A stretch of 36,358 nt of DNA from Sorangium cellulosum (GTDB lineage: Bacteria; Myxococcota_A; Polyangia; Polyangiales; Polyangiaceae). How positions within the stretch are numbered: position 1 is the stretch's first letter; every line of letters starts with the position of its first letter. A model generated the notes under the pieces. It was not told the DNA's origin. It made no database searches and saw nothing but the letters and a program-made list of their open reading frames with translations. The stretch is taken from contig DYPH01000020.1 of assembly GCA_020720045.1 (NCBI GenBank), positions 1 to 36,358 on the forward strand, read 5' to 3'. This document shows, piece by piece, positions 22,772 to 30,834 of the stretch. The translations under genes were made by a program, and so were the position numbers.

Positions 22772-25700
22772 ATGCGTCTTCGCACGGCCCTCGCCCCCTT
22801 CGCATCGCTCCTCTTTTCGCTCGCGGTGACGACCCCCGCTGCCGCCCGCCTCCCCGGCAGCGATGCCGGCGGAAAGGCACCGACGACCCCCGACGCTGGG
22901 AAGAAGCCGCCGAAAAGTGGCGAAAAAGAGGAAGAATCGCCCGTTGTTAGGGGGAAGACTCCCCTCGCGGAAGGGGCGCGGCTCGTCGAGGCGGGGCAGC
23001 TTACCGAGGCGGAAGAGATCCTCAACAAGCTCGGGGGCGGCGACAAACCGCGCGCCCAGCTCCTCCTCGCGCGCGGCCAATATTTGCGGGGAAACTACAC
23101 GAAAGCGAGAGAGCTCCTCGCGGGCGCGCGGAGTGGCGACGAGGCGACGAAGCTCGAAGCGCTTCTTATTGATGCAAAATTGCTCGCGATTGCCGGGAAG
23201 CGCGCAGAAGCGATCGCCCTCCTTGAGCCGAAGAAGGGGGTCGTCACCGGGGTGAAGCCGACCCGCGCCCAAGCGCCGCTCATCGCCGCAGCGCGTGCAT
23301 TGCGCATCCAATTGGGGGAACTCTACATCGACGTTGGCAAGCGGGGGGACGCCGACGAGCCGCTCCACGCCGTCATCGATGAGTATGAAGATCTCGATCC
23401 GAGCGACGTCGTCGGGCTGACCGACGTCGGCCGGGCGGCCCACCTGCTCCGGGCGATTCGTGATGCAAATCAAGCATATTCAGAGGCGGAGAAGGCCTCT
23501 CAAGGCGCCGGGGAGCGGCCCCCCGTCGAGCTCTTGCGGCGCCGCGGCTTGCTCTTCTTGGAGAAGTACGACGCCGGCCATGCGGAGGAGGTCCTCCGGG
23601 ACGCGAAGAAGCTCGCGCCGAAGCGGGCCGATCTTCTCGTCCTTGAAGCGCGGCTCGTGCTCGAGCAGGCGCTCGACTTTGATGGTGCCAATAAGCTCCT
23701 CAACGAGGCGATCGCACTCAACGACAAACTCCCGGAAATCTACGCGATTCGCGCCGGGATCAAACTCCGTGACATGGACATCGCCGGCGCCGACGGCGAC
23801 GTCGCGAAGGCGCTGAGCCTCGATCCCAATCACCTCGAAGCGCTCAGCGTGAAGGCGGCGATCCGCTTCCTGGACGACGACCTCAAGGGGTACGAAACGG
23901 CGAAGAAGGCGGTCTTTGCGAAGAACGGCGAGTACGCGGAATTCTTCGTAATCATGAACGAATTTGCCGAGTGGGAGCACCGCTACGGCGAGATCGTGAA
24001 GATGATGGCGGAGGGGGCCAAGATCGACCCTGACGACGGACGCGTCCTCGCGGCGTGGGGCCTCACCGCCATGCGTGACGGCGACGAAGACGGCGGCCTC
24101 GCGATCCTCGAGCAGGCCTTCAAGAAGGACAAGTACAACATCCGTGTGTATAATACACTGAATCAGTACGACAAGGTCATCAAGCGAGACTACGATCTTG
24201 CGAAGGCGGCCGACGGGAAGGGGATGTCGATCCGCTACCCGAAGGCGGAGCGGGCGCTCCTCGAGCGCTATGTCCCTCAATTTCTTGGGACAGCGTGGGC
24301 GAGCATGAAGGCGCGCTACGATTTCGTCCCCTCCCAGCCGATCCAGGTCGAACTCTACAGCGCCCGCGAGCACTTTGCCGTGCGCACATCGGGGCTCCCG
24401 AACATCGGCATTCAAGGCGTTTGTTTCGGAAAGACCGTCGCCGCGATGAGCCCGAAGAGCGAGCCCTTCAATTGGGGGAACGTCGTCTGGCACGAACTCG
24501 GACACGTCTTCGCCATTCAACTTTCGAAGAACCATGTGCCTCGCTGGTTTACCGAAGGTCTCTCCGAGTACGAGACGATCGCCAAGGAGCCGAGCTGGCA
24601 GCGCGAGCTGGATCCTCAGCTTTATTCAGCGATTAAGGCCAACCGGCTCCCCGGCGCCGTCGACATGAACCAGGCGTTTACCCACGCGGAGAGCGCGATG
24701 GACGTGACGGTCGCCTACTATGCGGCGAGCCAAATGATCCTGTTCTCCGTCGAAGAATGGGGAATGACTGGCATTCGAAAGGCGCTTGCCCTTTGGGGGG
24801 AAGGGAGGAAGACGCCGGAGGTCTTGAAGCTCGCTTTCGGAGCATCCCCCGAGGAGTACGATCGTCGTTTCCGCGCGTGGGCGCTCGGCCGGATGAAGCG
24901 CTACGACGCTCAATGGCTCTTTGATGAGCGACCGATGCCCCTCGAAAAGGCGAAAGCGGCCGCCGAGAAAGACCCAAAGAACGCGCGCCTCCAGGCCGAT
25001 TTCGCCTTCGCGTTGATCGCCGAGCGGAAGCTCGATGAAGGGAAGAAGGCGCTCGCTGCGGCGCTCGCCCTCGACCCGAAGCAGCGGGAAGCGCTCTATC
25101 TTTCAGCAAAAATCGCGCTCGGTGGGAAAAAGGTCGACGAGGCGAAGACGCTGCTCGCCAAGCTCGTCGACGCGGGGGGCGACGGCTACACGGCACGCAC
25201 CATGCTGGCCGACATCGCCGAGGCGACGAAGGACAAAGCCGCTTTCCGGCTCCATTCCGAGGCGGCTCATCGGTGGGATCCCGATCAAGTGGAGCCGCTG
25301 CAAGGGCTCTACGACCTTGCGACGTCCGAAAAGCGCGACGACGACCGCGTCACCATCCTTCGTGATCTCGTCCGTCTCGATCAGCATGACCCGCGCCCTT
25401 GGCGGAATTTGCTCAGCCTTCTCGTCGAGAAGAAGGCCTACGGCGAGGCGAGGAAGCTGGGCGAGCAGGCGGTCTTCGTCGCCGTCAATGACGGTAGAGT
25501 GCACGCATCTTATGCCAAAGCGCTCGAAGAGCTGGGGGACGCGCGCGGCGCGCTGTTCGAGTACGAGAGCGCCGCTCTCTGCGAAAACAAGCCGGAAGAC
25601 GAGGCGCGTATCCAGGACGCGTTCGCCGGACTCCTTGAAAAACAAGGAAAAAAGAGCGAGGCGGCCGCCCATCGCAAGGAGGCCGACGAGGCCCGAAAAG

Positions 25701-25840
25701 CGGTGAAGCCGGCCGGAAAGCCGGGCGCCGAGGGGGAAGATGAGGAGGACGAAGATGACCACGACCACGAGGTCCCCCACGGCCCGGCAAAACCGGGCGG
25801 CGAGAAGGGGCGCGAGGCGGCAAAGCCGAAGGGGAAGTAG
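22772..25840 (+). CDS. Secreted TPR protein with gluzincin metallopeptidase domain
   Basis: A 1022-residue exported protein. The N-terminal signal peptide (hydrophobic residues about 5-25, cleaved near AAA-RLP) is followed by a Lys/Pro-rich linker, then many tetratricopeptide-like helices (about 65-470). The central domain carries the zinc site HELGH (His574, Glu575, His578) followed by WFTEGLSEYE, giving the third ligand Glu595; this matches the peptidase MA family. More TPR-like helices follow to about 975. The last 45 residues are acidic and His-rich (EDEEDEDDHDHE) and then Lys/Gly-rich, possibly binding metal. ATG 22772 is chosen over a GTG at 22763; neither has a good ribosome site. Proteolysis of an envelope or extracellular target is likely. 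Confidence 0.85.
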   Translation: MRLRTALAPFASLLFSLAVTTPAAARLPGSDAGGKAPTTPDAGKKPPKSGEKEEESPVVRGKTPLAEGARLVEAGQLTEAEEILNKLGGGDKPRAQLLLARGQYLRGNYTKARELLAGARSGDEATKLEALLIDAKLLAIAGKRAEAIALLEPKKGVVTGVKPTRAQAPLIAAARALRIQLGELYIDVGKRGDADEPLHAVIDEYEDLDPSDVVGLTDVGRAAHLLRAIRDANQAYSEAEKASQGAGERPPVELLRRRGLLFLEKYDAGHAEEVLRDAKKLAPKRADLLVLEARLVLEQALDFDGANKLLNEAIALNDKLPEIYAIRAGIKLRDMDIAGADGDVAKALSLDPNHLEALSVKAAIRFLDDDLKGYETAKKAVFAKNGEYAEFFVIMNEFAEWEHRYGEIVKMMAEGAKIDPDDGRVLAAWGLTAMRDGDEDGGLAILEQAFKKDKYNIRVYNTLNQYDKVIKRDYDLAKAADGKGMSIRYPKAERALLERYVPQFLGTAWASMKARYDFVPSQPIQVELYSAREHFAVRTSGLPNIGIQGVCFGKTVAAMSPKSEPFNWGNVVWHELGHVFAIQLSKNHVPRWFTEGLSEYETIAKEPSWQRELDPQLYSAIKANRLPGAVDMNQAFTHAESAMDVTVAYYAASQMILFSVEEWGMTGIRKALALWGEGRKTPEVLKLAFGASPEEYDRRFRAWALGRMKRYDAQWLFDERPMPLEKAKAAAEKDPKNARLQADFAFALIAERKLDEGKKALAAALALDPKQREALYLSAKIALGGKKVDEAKTLLAKLVDAGGDGYTARTMLADIAEATKDKAAFRLHSEAAHRWDPDQVEPLQGLYDLATSEKRDDDRVTILRDLVRLDQHDPRPWRNLLSLLVEKKAYGEARKLGEQAVFVAVNDGRVHASYAKALEELGDARGALFEYESAALCENKPEDEARIQDAFAGLLEKQGKKSEAAAHRKEADEARKAVKPAGKPGAEGEDEEDEDDHDHEVPHGPAKPGGEKGREAAKPKGK

Positions 25841-25919
25841 TCGGCCACCGATTCAGGCTCTCGCGGCGAGACGGGAGTAGCGACCTTGCAAGCGCTTCGG
25901 CGCGAGGCTAAGGGGCGCC

Positions 25920-27068
25920 ATGGCCAAGGCTATCCCGCTCTCGCTCATCGAAAAGCTCCCGAAGACCGACCTCCACGTCCACCTGGACGGCTCTCTTCGC
26001 CTTTCGACGATTCTCGACCTCGCCCGCGCCGGTCGCATCGAGCTTCCGGCGACGGAGGCCGCGCCGCTCGCCGCCGCGATGAACCTCGGGAAGAACTGCG
26101 GGTCGCTTGTTGAGTACTTGAAGGCGTTCGACGTCACCCTCCGGGTGATGCAGACGGCGGGAGCGCTCACGCGCATCGCCTACGAGCTTGCTGAGGACGC
26201 CGCCCGCGAGAACGTCCGTTACATGGAAGTGCGTTACGCCCCGATGCTGCACACGCAGAAGGGGTTGAAGCTCACGACGATCATTGAAGCGGTCCTCGAA
26301 GGGCTCCGTGCCGCGCAGGACAAATTTGGCATTGAATCCCAGTTGATTCTCTGCGGAATTCGCAATGTATCGCCCCAGTCTTCCCTGGAAATGGCCGAGC
26401 TTGCCGTCGCCTACAAGGGGCGTGGCGTCGTCGGTTTTGACCTCGCCGGTGCCGAGTACGACAACCCGGCGAAGCATCACAAAGCGGCATTTCAGCTCGT
26501 CCGCGACAACAACATCAACGTGACGATCCACGCCGGTGAGGCCTACGGACCGGAGTCGATTGCCCAAGCAATTCATGTGTGTGGCGCCCATCGTATCGGT
26601 CACGGTTGCCGTTTGCGTGAGAACGGCGATCTCCTTCACTACGTGAACGATCACCGGATCACCCTCGAAGCGTGCCCGTCTTCAAACGTGCAAACGGGGG
26701 CCATCCGTGACCTGCAAAGCCACCCGATCAAGCTCTACAAAGCCCTCGGTTTGCGCGTGACGGTCAATACCGACAATCGCCTCGTAACAGATACGACGGT
26801 TTCGAAAGAGCTCTGGCTCTGTCACGACCAAATGGGCTTCTCGCTCGATGACATCAAGGGCATGATCATGTCTGGCTTCAAAGCGGCATTCTTGCCCTTC
26901 CATATGAAGCAGCAGTACCTTCGCAAGGTCAGCGAAGAGCTTGCGACCTTCAACGATGACGGGCTCCCTGAGCTCGCGCCGCCGGTCGTCGACAGCACGC
27001 CGGTGGGGGCGTCACGCCGAAAGAGCGTCGCGCCGGCGCCGCTGGCGAGCGAGCAGGGAGAGTCGTGA
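25920..27068 (+). CDS. add: Adenosine deaminase
   Basis: A 382-residue zinc enzyme of the adenosine/adenine deaminase family, converting adenosine to inosine in purine salvage. KTDLHVHLDGSLR (residues 15-27) provides two zinc histidines. HAGE (His204, catalytic Glu207), HRIGHG, ACPSSNVQTG and VTVNTDN complete the active site. The last motif has Asn where many family members have a second Asp, a known variant in related adenosine deaminases. The final 35 residues are a low-complexity tail. AAGGGG lies four bases before ATG 25920. Its stop overlaps the start of the HD-domain gene. A role on aminodeoxyfutalosine in menaquinone synthesis is a less likely alternative. Confidence 0.9.
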   Translation: MAKAIPLSLIEKLPKTDLHVHLDGSLRLSTILDLARAGRIELPATEAAPLAAAMNLGKNCGSLVEYLKAFDVTLRVMQTAGALTRIAYELAEDAARENVRYMEVRYAPMLHTQKGLKLTTIIEAVLEGLRAAQDKFGIESQLILCGIRNVSPQSSLEMAELAVAYKGRGVVGFDLAGAEYDNPAKHHKAAFQLVRDNNINVTIHAGEAYGPESIAQAIHVCGAHRIGHGCRLRENGDLLHYVNDHRITLEACPSSNVQTGAIRDLQSHPIKLYKALGLRVTVNTDNRLVTDTTVSKELWLCHDQMGFSLDDIKGMIMSGFKAAFLPFHMKQQYLRKVSEELATFNDDGLPELAPPVVDSTPVGASRRKSVAPAPLASEQGES

Positions 27069-28069
27069 ACCAGGCCCGTGACGAGGCGTGCGTCGCGACC
27101 TCCCCGGACGACCCGCCCGCCTCCCAGTCGGTACGAAACGCGCCGAGCCTCGATCGCGCCATGGATGCCCTCGAATGGGCTGCTGGCGTCGCCGAGTCGC
27201 GGGAGTTGCTTGCCGCCGACGGTTCGGCGCCGGTTTCCGTCGACGCCGACGATGTGAAGGCGGCGGCCAAGCTCGACCCGGCGGCGGTGCGCGCCCGCCT
27301 CGACCGCGTCATGATGGGGGCCGACCCGGAAGCGGGCCTCGACGCCCTCCTTGTGAGCGGGGCGCTTGTTGGAATTTTTCCGGAAGTTCATGCACTTGTC
27401 GGCTTTGGTGACGGGGAATTCCGCCACAAGGACGTCTGGAAGCACACCAAGCAGGTCGTCCGTCAGGCGGTCCCCCGGCTTGAGGTTCGCTGGGCGTCCC
27501 TCTTTCACGACATTGGCAAGGTCAAAACCCGATCCTTCACGCCGGATGGCAAGGTTCAATTCCTCGGCCACGCGGAAGTGGGGACTCGGATGTTTGACAA
27601 GCTGGACCGTCGGCTCGCCCTTTTCTCGCCGGAAGTGGCGTTGAAGGGGAGCGTACGGTTCCTCGTCCTCCACCATCTACGCGCCGCCCAGTACGACGCG
27701 AGTTGGACCGATGCGGCCGTTCGGCGCTTTGGGAAGGAAATGGGGGATCATCTTCAAGATCTCCTCGATCTATCCCGCGCTGACATCACCACGAAGCGCC
27801 CCGAGAAGAAGCGGCGTGGCCTCCTTCAAATCGAGGAGCTGGCCTGCCGCATTCAGACGATCGTCGACGCGGACGCCATCATCCCGCCGCTTCCGAGCGG
27901 AATCGGGGACGCCGTGATGGCCGCGTTTGGCATCCCACCTTCGCGGAAGATTGGGGAAATCAAGAAGGCGCTCGAAGCGGCGATCGAAGCTGGCGAGGTC
28001 CAGAGCCACCAGCCGACCGAGTACTACCTGGAGCTCCTTAGCGCCGATCGTGCTCGTTATGAGCTTTGA
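27065..28069 (+). CDS. HD-domain protein related to the C-terminal half of CCA-adding enzymes
   Basis: A 334-residue protein matching the RNA-binding and HD part of bacterial tRNA nucleotidyltransferase/poly(A) polymerase-type enzymes: GLDALLVSGALVGIFPEV, HKDVWKHTKQVV, SLFHDIGKVKTR, FLGHAEVGTRMFDKL, FLVLHHLRAAQY and LLDLSRADITTK. The HD metal residues are intact. The N-terminal nucleotidyltransferase domain, with its GxGS and DxD motifs, is absent and replaced by about 80 unrelated residues. It should therefore be a phosphohydrolase, perhaps acting on 2',3'-cyclic phosphates or nucleotides, not a CCA-adding enzyme. GTG 27065 overlaps the adenosine deaminase stop (GTGA), so the two are co-translated. 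Confidence 0.8.
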   Translation: MNQARDEACVATSPDDPPASQSVRNAPSLDRAMDALEWAAGVAESRELLAADGSAPVSVDADDVKAAAKLDPAAVRARLDRVMMGADPEAGLDALLVSGALVGIFPEVHALVGFGDGEFRHKDVWKHTKQVVRQAVPRLEVRWASLFHDIGKVKTRSFTPDGKVQFLGHAEVGTRMFDKLDRRLALFSPEVALKGSVRFLVLHHLRAAQYDASWTDAAVRRFGKEMGDHLQDLLDLSRADITTKRPEKKRRGLLQIEELACRIQTIVDADAIIPPLPSGIGDAVMAAFGIPPSRKIGEIKKALEAAIEAGEVQSHQPTEYYLELLSADRARYEL

Positions 28070-28081
28070 GCGAAGGTAAAC

Positions 28082-30073
28082 TCAGGGCTTTGAAGGGGCG
28101 CCCCCGGCATCCGGGGTGCGCCCTTTAATTGCGCGTATCGCGTCGTCGACGAGCGGCTCCTTGTGGAGGCAGGCGAGGTAGTCGGTCCCCTTTCCGAGAC
28201 CGAGAAAACCGCTCTTGCCGGTCGTTCGCACCGTCGTCATTTTCTCAAGGAACGGGAGCGCGCGCGCATCGCCGTCGTCTTTTGCGGCAATGACGAAGTC
28301 CTTGGTCTTGCAGGATACGCCCAGTTTTCGCAGATTGACGGCAATGCGGAGCGCGGGGGACATTTTCTCGTCGAAGGCGCCGGTGGCGAGCACGTTCCAG
28401 GCGGCGTTTGCGCCGGGCCCCTTCACCACGGAGAGCCGATAGACGAGGTCGAGGCCGGAAGGCGTCGGGTGGAGCGTGATAAACTGAACAAGATCGGCTG
28501 CATCCTGCGTCGATCCGATCGGTTCCAAGGCGGTCAGGAAGGATCCATCGCCCGCCAGGGATGCGGTTGCCGTCACCGCTTTTTCGGCGGCTTCGATCGC
28601 CCCTTTTCCATTTCCTGCACTCGCCTGGAGACTCGCGAGGAGCCGGTAGCCGCGACCAGCATCGCTGCTCGAGATTGGCTTCTTTTTCAATAGGGCAATC
28701 GCCCCCTTCGCGTCGCCGGTCTTTGCGAGTTCGGCAGCGGCGTCGACGTCTGCAAACGCGGGATCAACGACCGCGAGGGGAGCGGCATCGGCGCCACCCG
28801 CATCGACCATGTGCTGTTTTTTATGGGAAGATGAGGCGGTTAGCGCGAATACGAGGAGCGCCGCGAGGCCGGCGACGGGGATTCCGAGGAGCAGCGGCGA
28901 GAGCTTGGTTTGCCCATTGCGTGCCTTTAGCGCTGGGGAATCGGGATAGGAGAGGGCAGGGTCTTCCGCCACTCGCGCCACGACGGTTCGCGCCGACCCG
29001 AGGCCTTCCTGGAAGGAGAGAGAAGGCTCGGAGCCACGGGGCAGCGGAACTTCCCGCGTTTGATCGACGAGGATCCCCGGATCGGCGAGGAGATCATCGA
29101 AGACGGCCAGCACCGCCGCCGCCGAATCGGGGCGTGCGCTCGGCGCCTTCTCCAGGCAACCGTCAATCAGCGTGACGAGGGGCGCGGGGAGCACGCGGTC
29201 GGGGGCCTGATAGGCGATCGACGGCGCCTTTGTCGTCACGTGCATTCCGAGGAGCAGCGCTTTATTTTCCGCCTCAAAGGGCCTTTTTCCGGCCAGCATT
29301 TCGTGAAGCAGGATGCCGAGGGCGTAGAGATCGGCCCGAGCATCGATCTCTTCGCCGAGGGCTTGCTCGGGGGCCATGTACTCGGGAGTGCCGTAAATCA
29401 TGCCGGCGCGCGTGAGCGGCTGCGCCTTGGCGCTCTTCGGCCCCGCGTCAAAAGCGGGGTCCCCGACGGGAACTTTCGCAATTCCAAAATCGAGGACTTT
29501 TACGAAGTCACGGTCGCCATCCTTTTCGACGAGCATGACGTTGTCCGGTTTGAGATCCCGGTGCACGATCCCGAGGCCGTGAGCGCGGACGAGCGCGAGC
29601 ACGATCTGCCGCGCTACATGGACCACCTGCCGGAGCGAGAGGCGCTGACCACGACGCGAAAGGCCGTCGATGCGCTCCGTCAGGCTTTCGCCATCAATGA
29701 ACTCAAGGACGAGATAAAACCCGCCTTCGGGGAGCTTTCCAAAGTCGGTTGCGGCGGCGACGTTTGGGTGGTCGATGTTCGCCGCGGCCATCGCCTCACG
29801 CTCGAAGCGCGCAACGACCTCCGGGATGCGCCCCATCTCCGGGTGCAGCATTTTTACTGCGACCCGCTTCTTCATGTGGACGTGAACCCCCTGGTACACG
29901 GCCCCCATGCCCCCCTCTCCGAGGAAACGCTCGAGAAGGTAGCGCTCGCCTAGGATTGTCCCCTCGCGGGCGGAAAAACCGCCGGATCCGAGATTTGATT
30001 CCGCCGGCGAATTTGGGGCAGGCGTCGCCGAAGATTCGTTTGTACGCGGCGGGGGCGTCTGGTCCGTCGTCAT
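28082..30073 (-). CDS. PknB-type Ser/Thr protein kinase with one TM segment
   Basis: A 663-residue transmembrane kinase. After about 40 low-complexity residues, the kinase domain (45-330) shows GEGGMGAVY (52-60), VAVKML with Lys74, HRDLKPDN (171-178), DFG (195-197) and TPEYMAPEQ, so all catalytic elements are present. A linker leads to one membrane helix at about 391-413, and a C-terminal extracytoplasmic domain of about 240 residues has TPR-like or Sel1-like helical repeats near 445-500. The topology fits an envelope sensor kinase of the kind abundant in Myxococcota. ATG 30073 overlaps the stop of the upstream gene, linking the two. The target proteins are unknown. Confidence 0.9.
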   Translation of the reverse strand: MTTDQTPPPRTNESSATPAPNSPAESNLGSGGFSAREGTILGERYLLERFLGEGGMGAVYQGVHVHMKKRVAVKMLHPEMGRIPEVVARFEREAMAAANIDHPNVAAATDFGKLPEGGFYLVLEFIDGESLTERIDGLSRRGQRLSLRQVVHVARQIVLALVRAHGLGIVHRDLKPDNVMLVEKDGDRDFVKVLDFGIAKVPVGDPAFDAGPKSAKAQPLTRAGMIYGTPEYMAPEQALGEEIDARADLYALGILLHEMLAGKRPFEAENKALLLGMHVTTKAPSIAYQAPDRVLPAPLVTLIDGCLEKAPSARPDSAAAVLAVFDDLLADPGILVDQTREVPLPRGSEPSLSFQEGLGSARTVVARVAEDPALSYPDSPALKARNGQTKLSPLLLGIPVAGLAALLVFALTASSSHKKQHMVDAGGADAAPLAVVDPAFADVDAAAELAKTGDAKGAIALLKKKPISSSDAGRGYRLLASLQASAGNGKGAIEAAEKAVTATASLAGDGSFLTALEPIGSTQDAADLVQFITLHPTPSGLDLVYRLSVVKGPGANAAWNVLATGAFDEKMSPALRIAVNLRKLGVSCKTKDFVIAAKDDGDARALPFLEKMTTVRTTGKSGFLGLGKGTDYLACLHKEPLVDDAIRAIKGRTPDAGGAPSKP
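28093..28128 (+). terminator. Possible terminator of the add operon
   Basis: AAGGGGCGCCCCCGG can pair with CCGGGGTGCGCCCTT, with one bulge on each side, around the loop CAT, followed by TTTAATT on the plus strand. It lies 24 bases past the HD-domain gene stop and inside the 3' end of the convergent kinase gene. The T-tract is short, so efficiency is doubtful. Confidence 0.45.
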
Positions 30074-30747
30074 AGTTCGGCGTGGATCCCTACGGTGAGA
30101 AACGGCAGGAGGACATCACGGCTCGGCGTCGCTCCGCGGGCCTGTTCGGCGGCCGTCCCCTCGAAGCGCTCTCCTGTATTGTACACAGAGATGCGCGTCC
30201 CTAGACCGAAGGTGAGTTCGTAGGGTTTTCGTAGTTTGTACGCGAGGTTAATTGCGACAGGAATCTCGAGAGACCCGCCCGTACGCCCGTCGCGGTGGCC
30301 GTAGCCGACCGCCCAACCGACCCCCGTCGTGATGGAAGGGCGAAACGGGCCGAGCATCACCGGCACGATGCCACGGGCACGGATGCCGCCCGCGACTGTG
30401 GAGACCCAGTCCCGGTTGGCGCCCCCCTGGTTGTTGGCGTCCCAGGCGAACCACACCCCTGCACGGACGAGTGGCAAAAGTGCAAGATCTCCAGCAACTT
30501 GAACGACCGGGCCGAAGCGCCTCGTCTCCCCGGCGCGGTCGCCGGTGCCGTTCGTCGCGAAGCGGTGTGCGACGCCGGCCTCGGCTTCCACATCGGCATG
30601 AAGTTGCGCTGCGGCCAGCCGCGGAAACGCCACCACGAGAAGCGCACCCAAGCAGGCGGCACGGAAGGGACGGCTCTCCAAACCCGCGGAACAAAGCGTC
30701 CGTCCGCAAAGCGGAAGACGGCGCGGAGGTCTCGGCAAGCGCGTCAT
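30070..30747 (-). CDS. Exported beta-strand-rich protein, probably outer membrane
   Basis: A 225-residue protein with a signal sequence (hydrophobic residues about 28-44, cleavage after AAA near residue 46). The mature part has alternating strands, with aromatic and glycine residues (GVWFAWDANNQGG, ITTGVGWAVGYGHRDG, YELTFGLGTRISVY, LPFLTVGIHAEL) and a C-terminal strand as in small outer-membrane beta-barrels. No named family is recognised. The ATG at 30747 is used, but the long basic leader before the signal suggests that a TTG at 30681 could be the true start. Its stop overlaps the kinase ATG, so the pair is translationally coupled and may act together at the envelope. Confidence 0.6.
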   Translation of the reverse strand: MTRLPRPPRRLPLCGRTLCSAGLESRPFRAACLGALLVVAFPRLAAAQLHADVEAEAGVAHRFATNGTGDRAGETRRFGPVVQVAGDLALLPLVRAGVWFAWDANNQGGANRDWVSTVAGGIRARGIVPVMLGPFRPSITTGVGWAVGYGHRDGRTGGSLEIPVAINLAYKLRKPYELTFGLGTRISVYNTGERFEGTAAEQARGATPSRDVLLPFLTVGIHAEL

Positions 30748-30834
30748 ACAACCCGGCAACCTACCCCGGTATTCACGGATTTTGCGGGAGATTCGTCGCC
30801 TCGCTCGCGCTTCTCGCAGCTATGTTCGCCGACG

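Noticed and set aside
22148-23473. Long antisense open frame of 441 codons covering the 54-bp repeats
   Set aside because: It is opposite the well-supported GNAT and TPR genes, is Arg-rich with no domain pattern, and is typical of GC-rich shadow frames.
26761-26800. Asn instead of the second Asp in the TDD motif of adenosine deaminase
   Set aside because: TDN is a known variant in this family and all other catalytic residues are present, so it is not a defect.
27065-28069. Annotation as a CCA tRNA nucleotidyltransferase
   Set aside because: The nucleotidyltransferase domain is absent; only the RNA-binding-like and HD parts are present.
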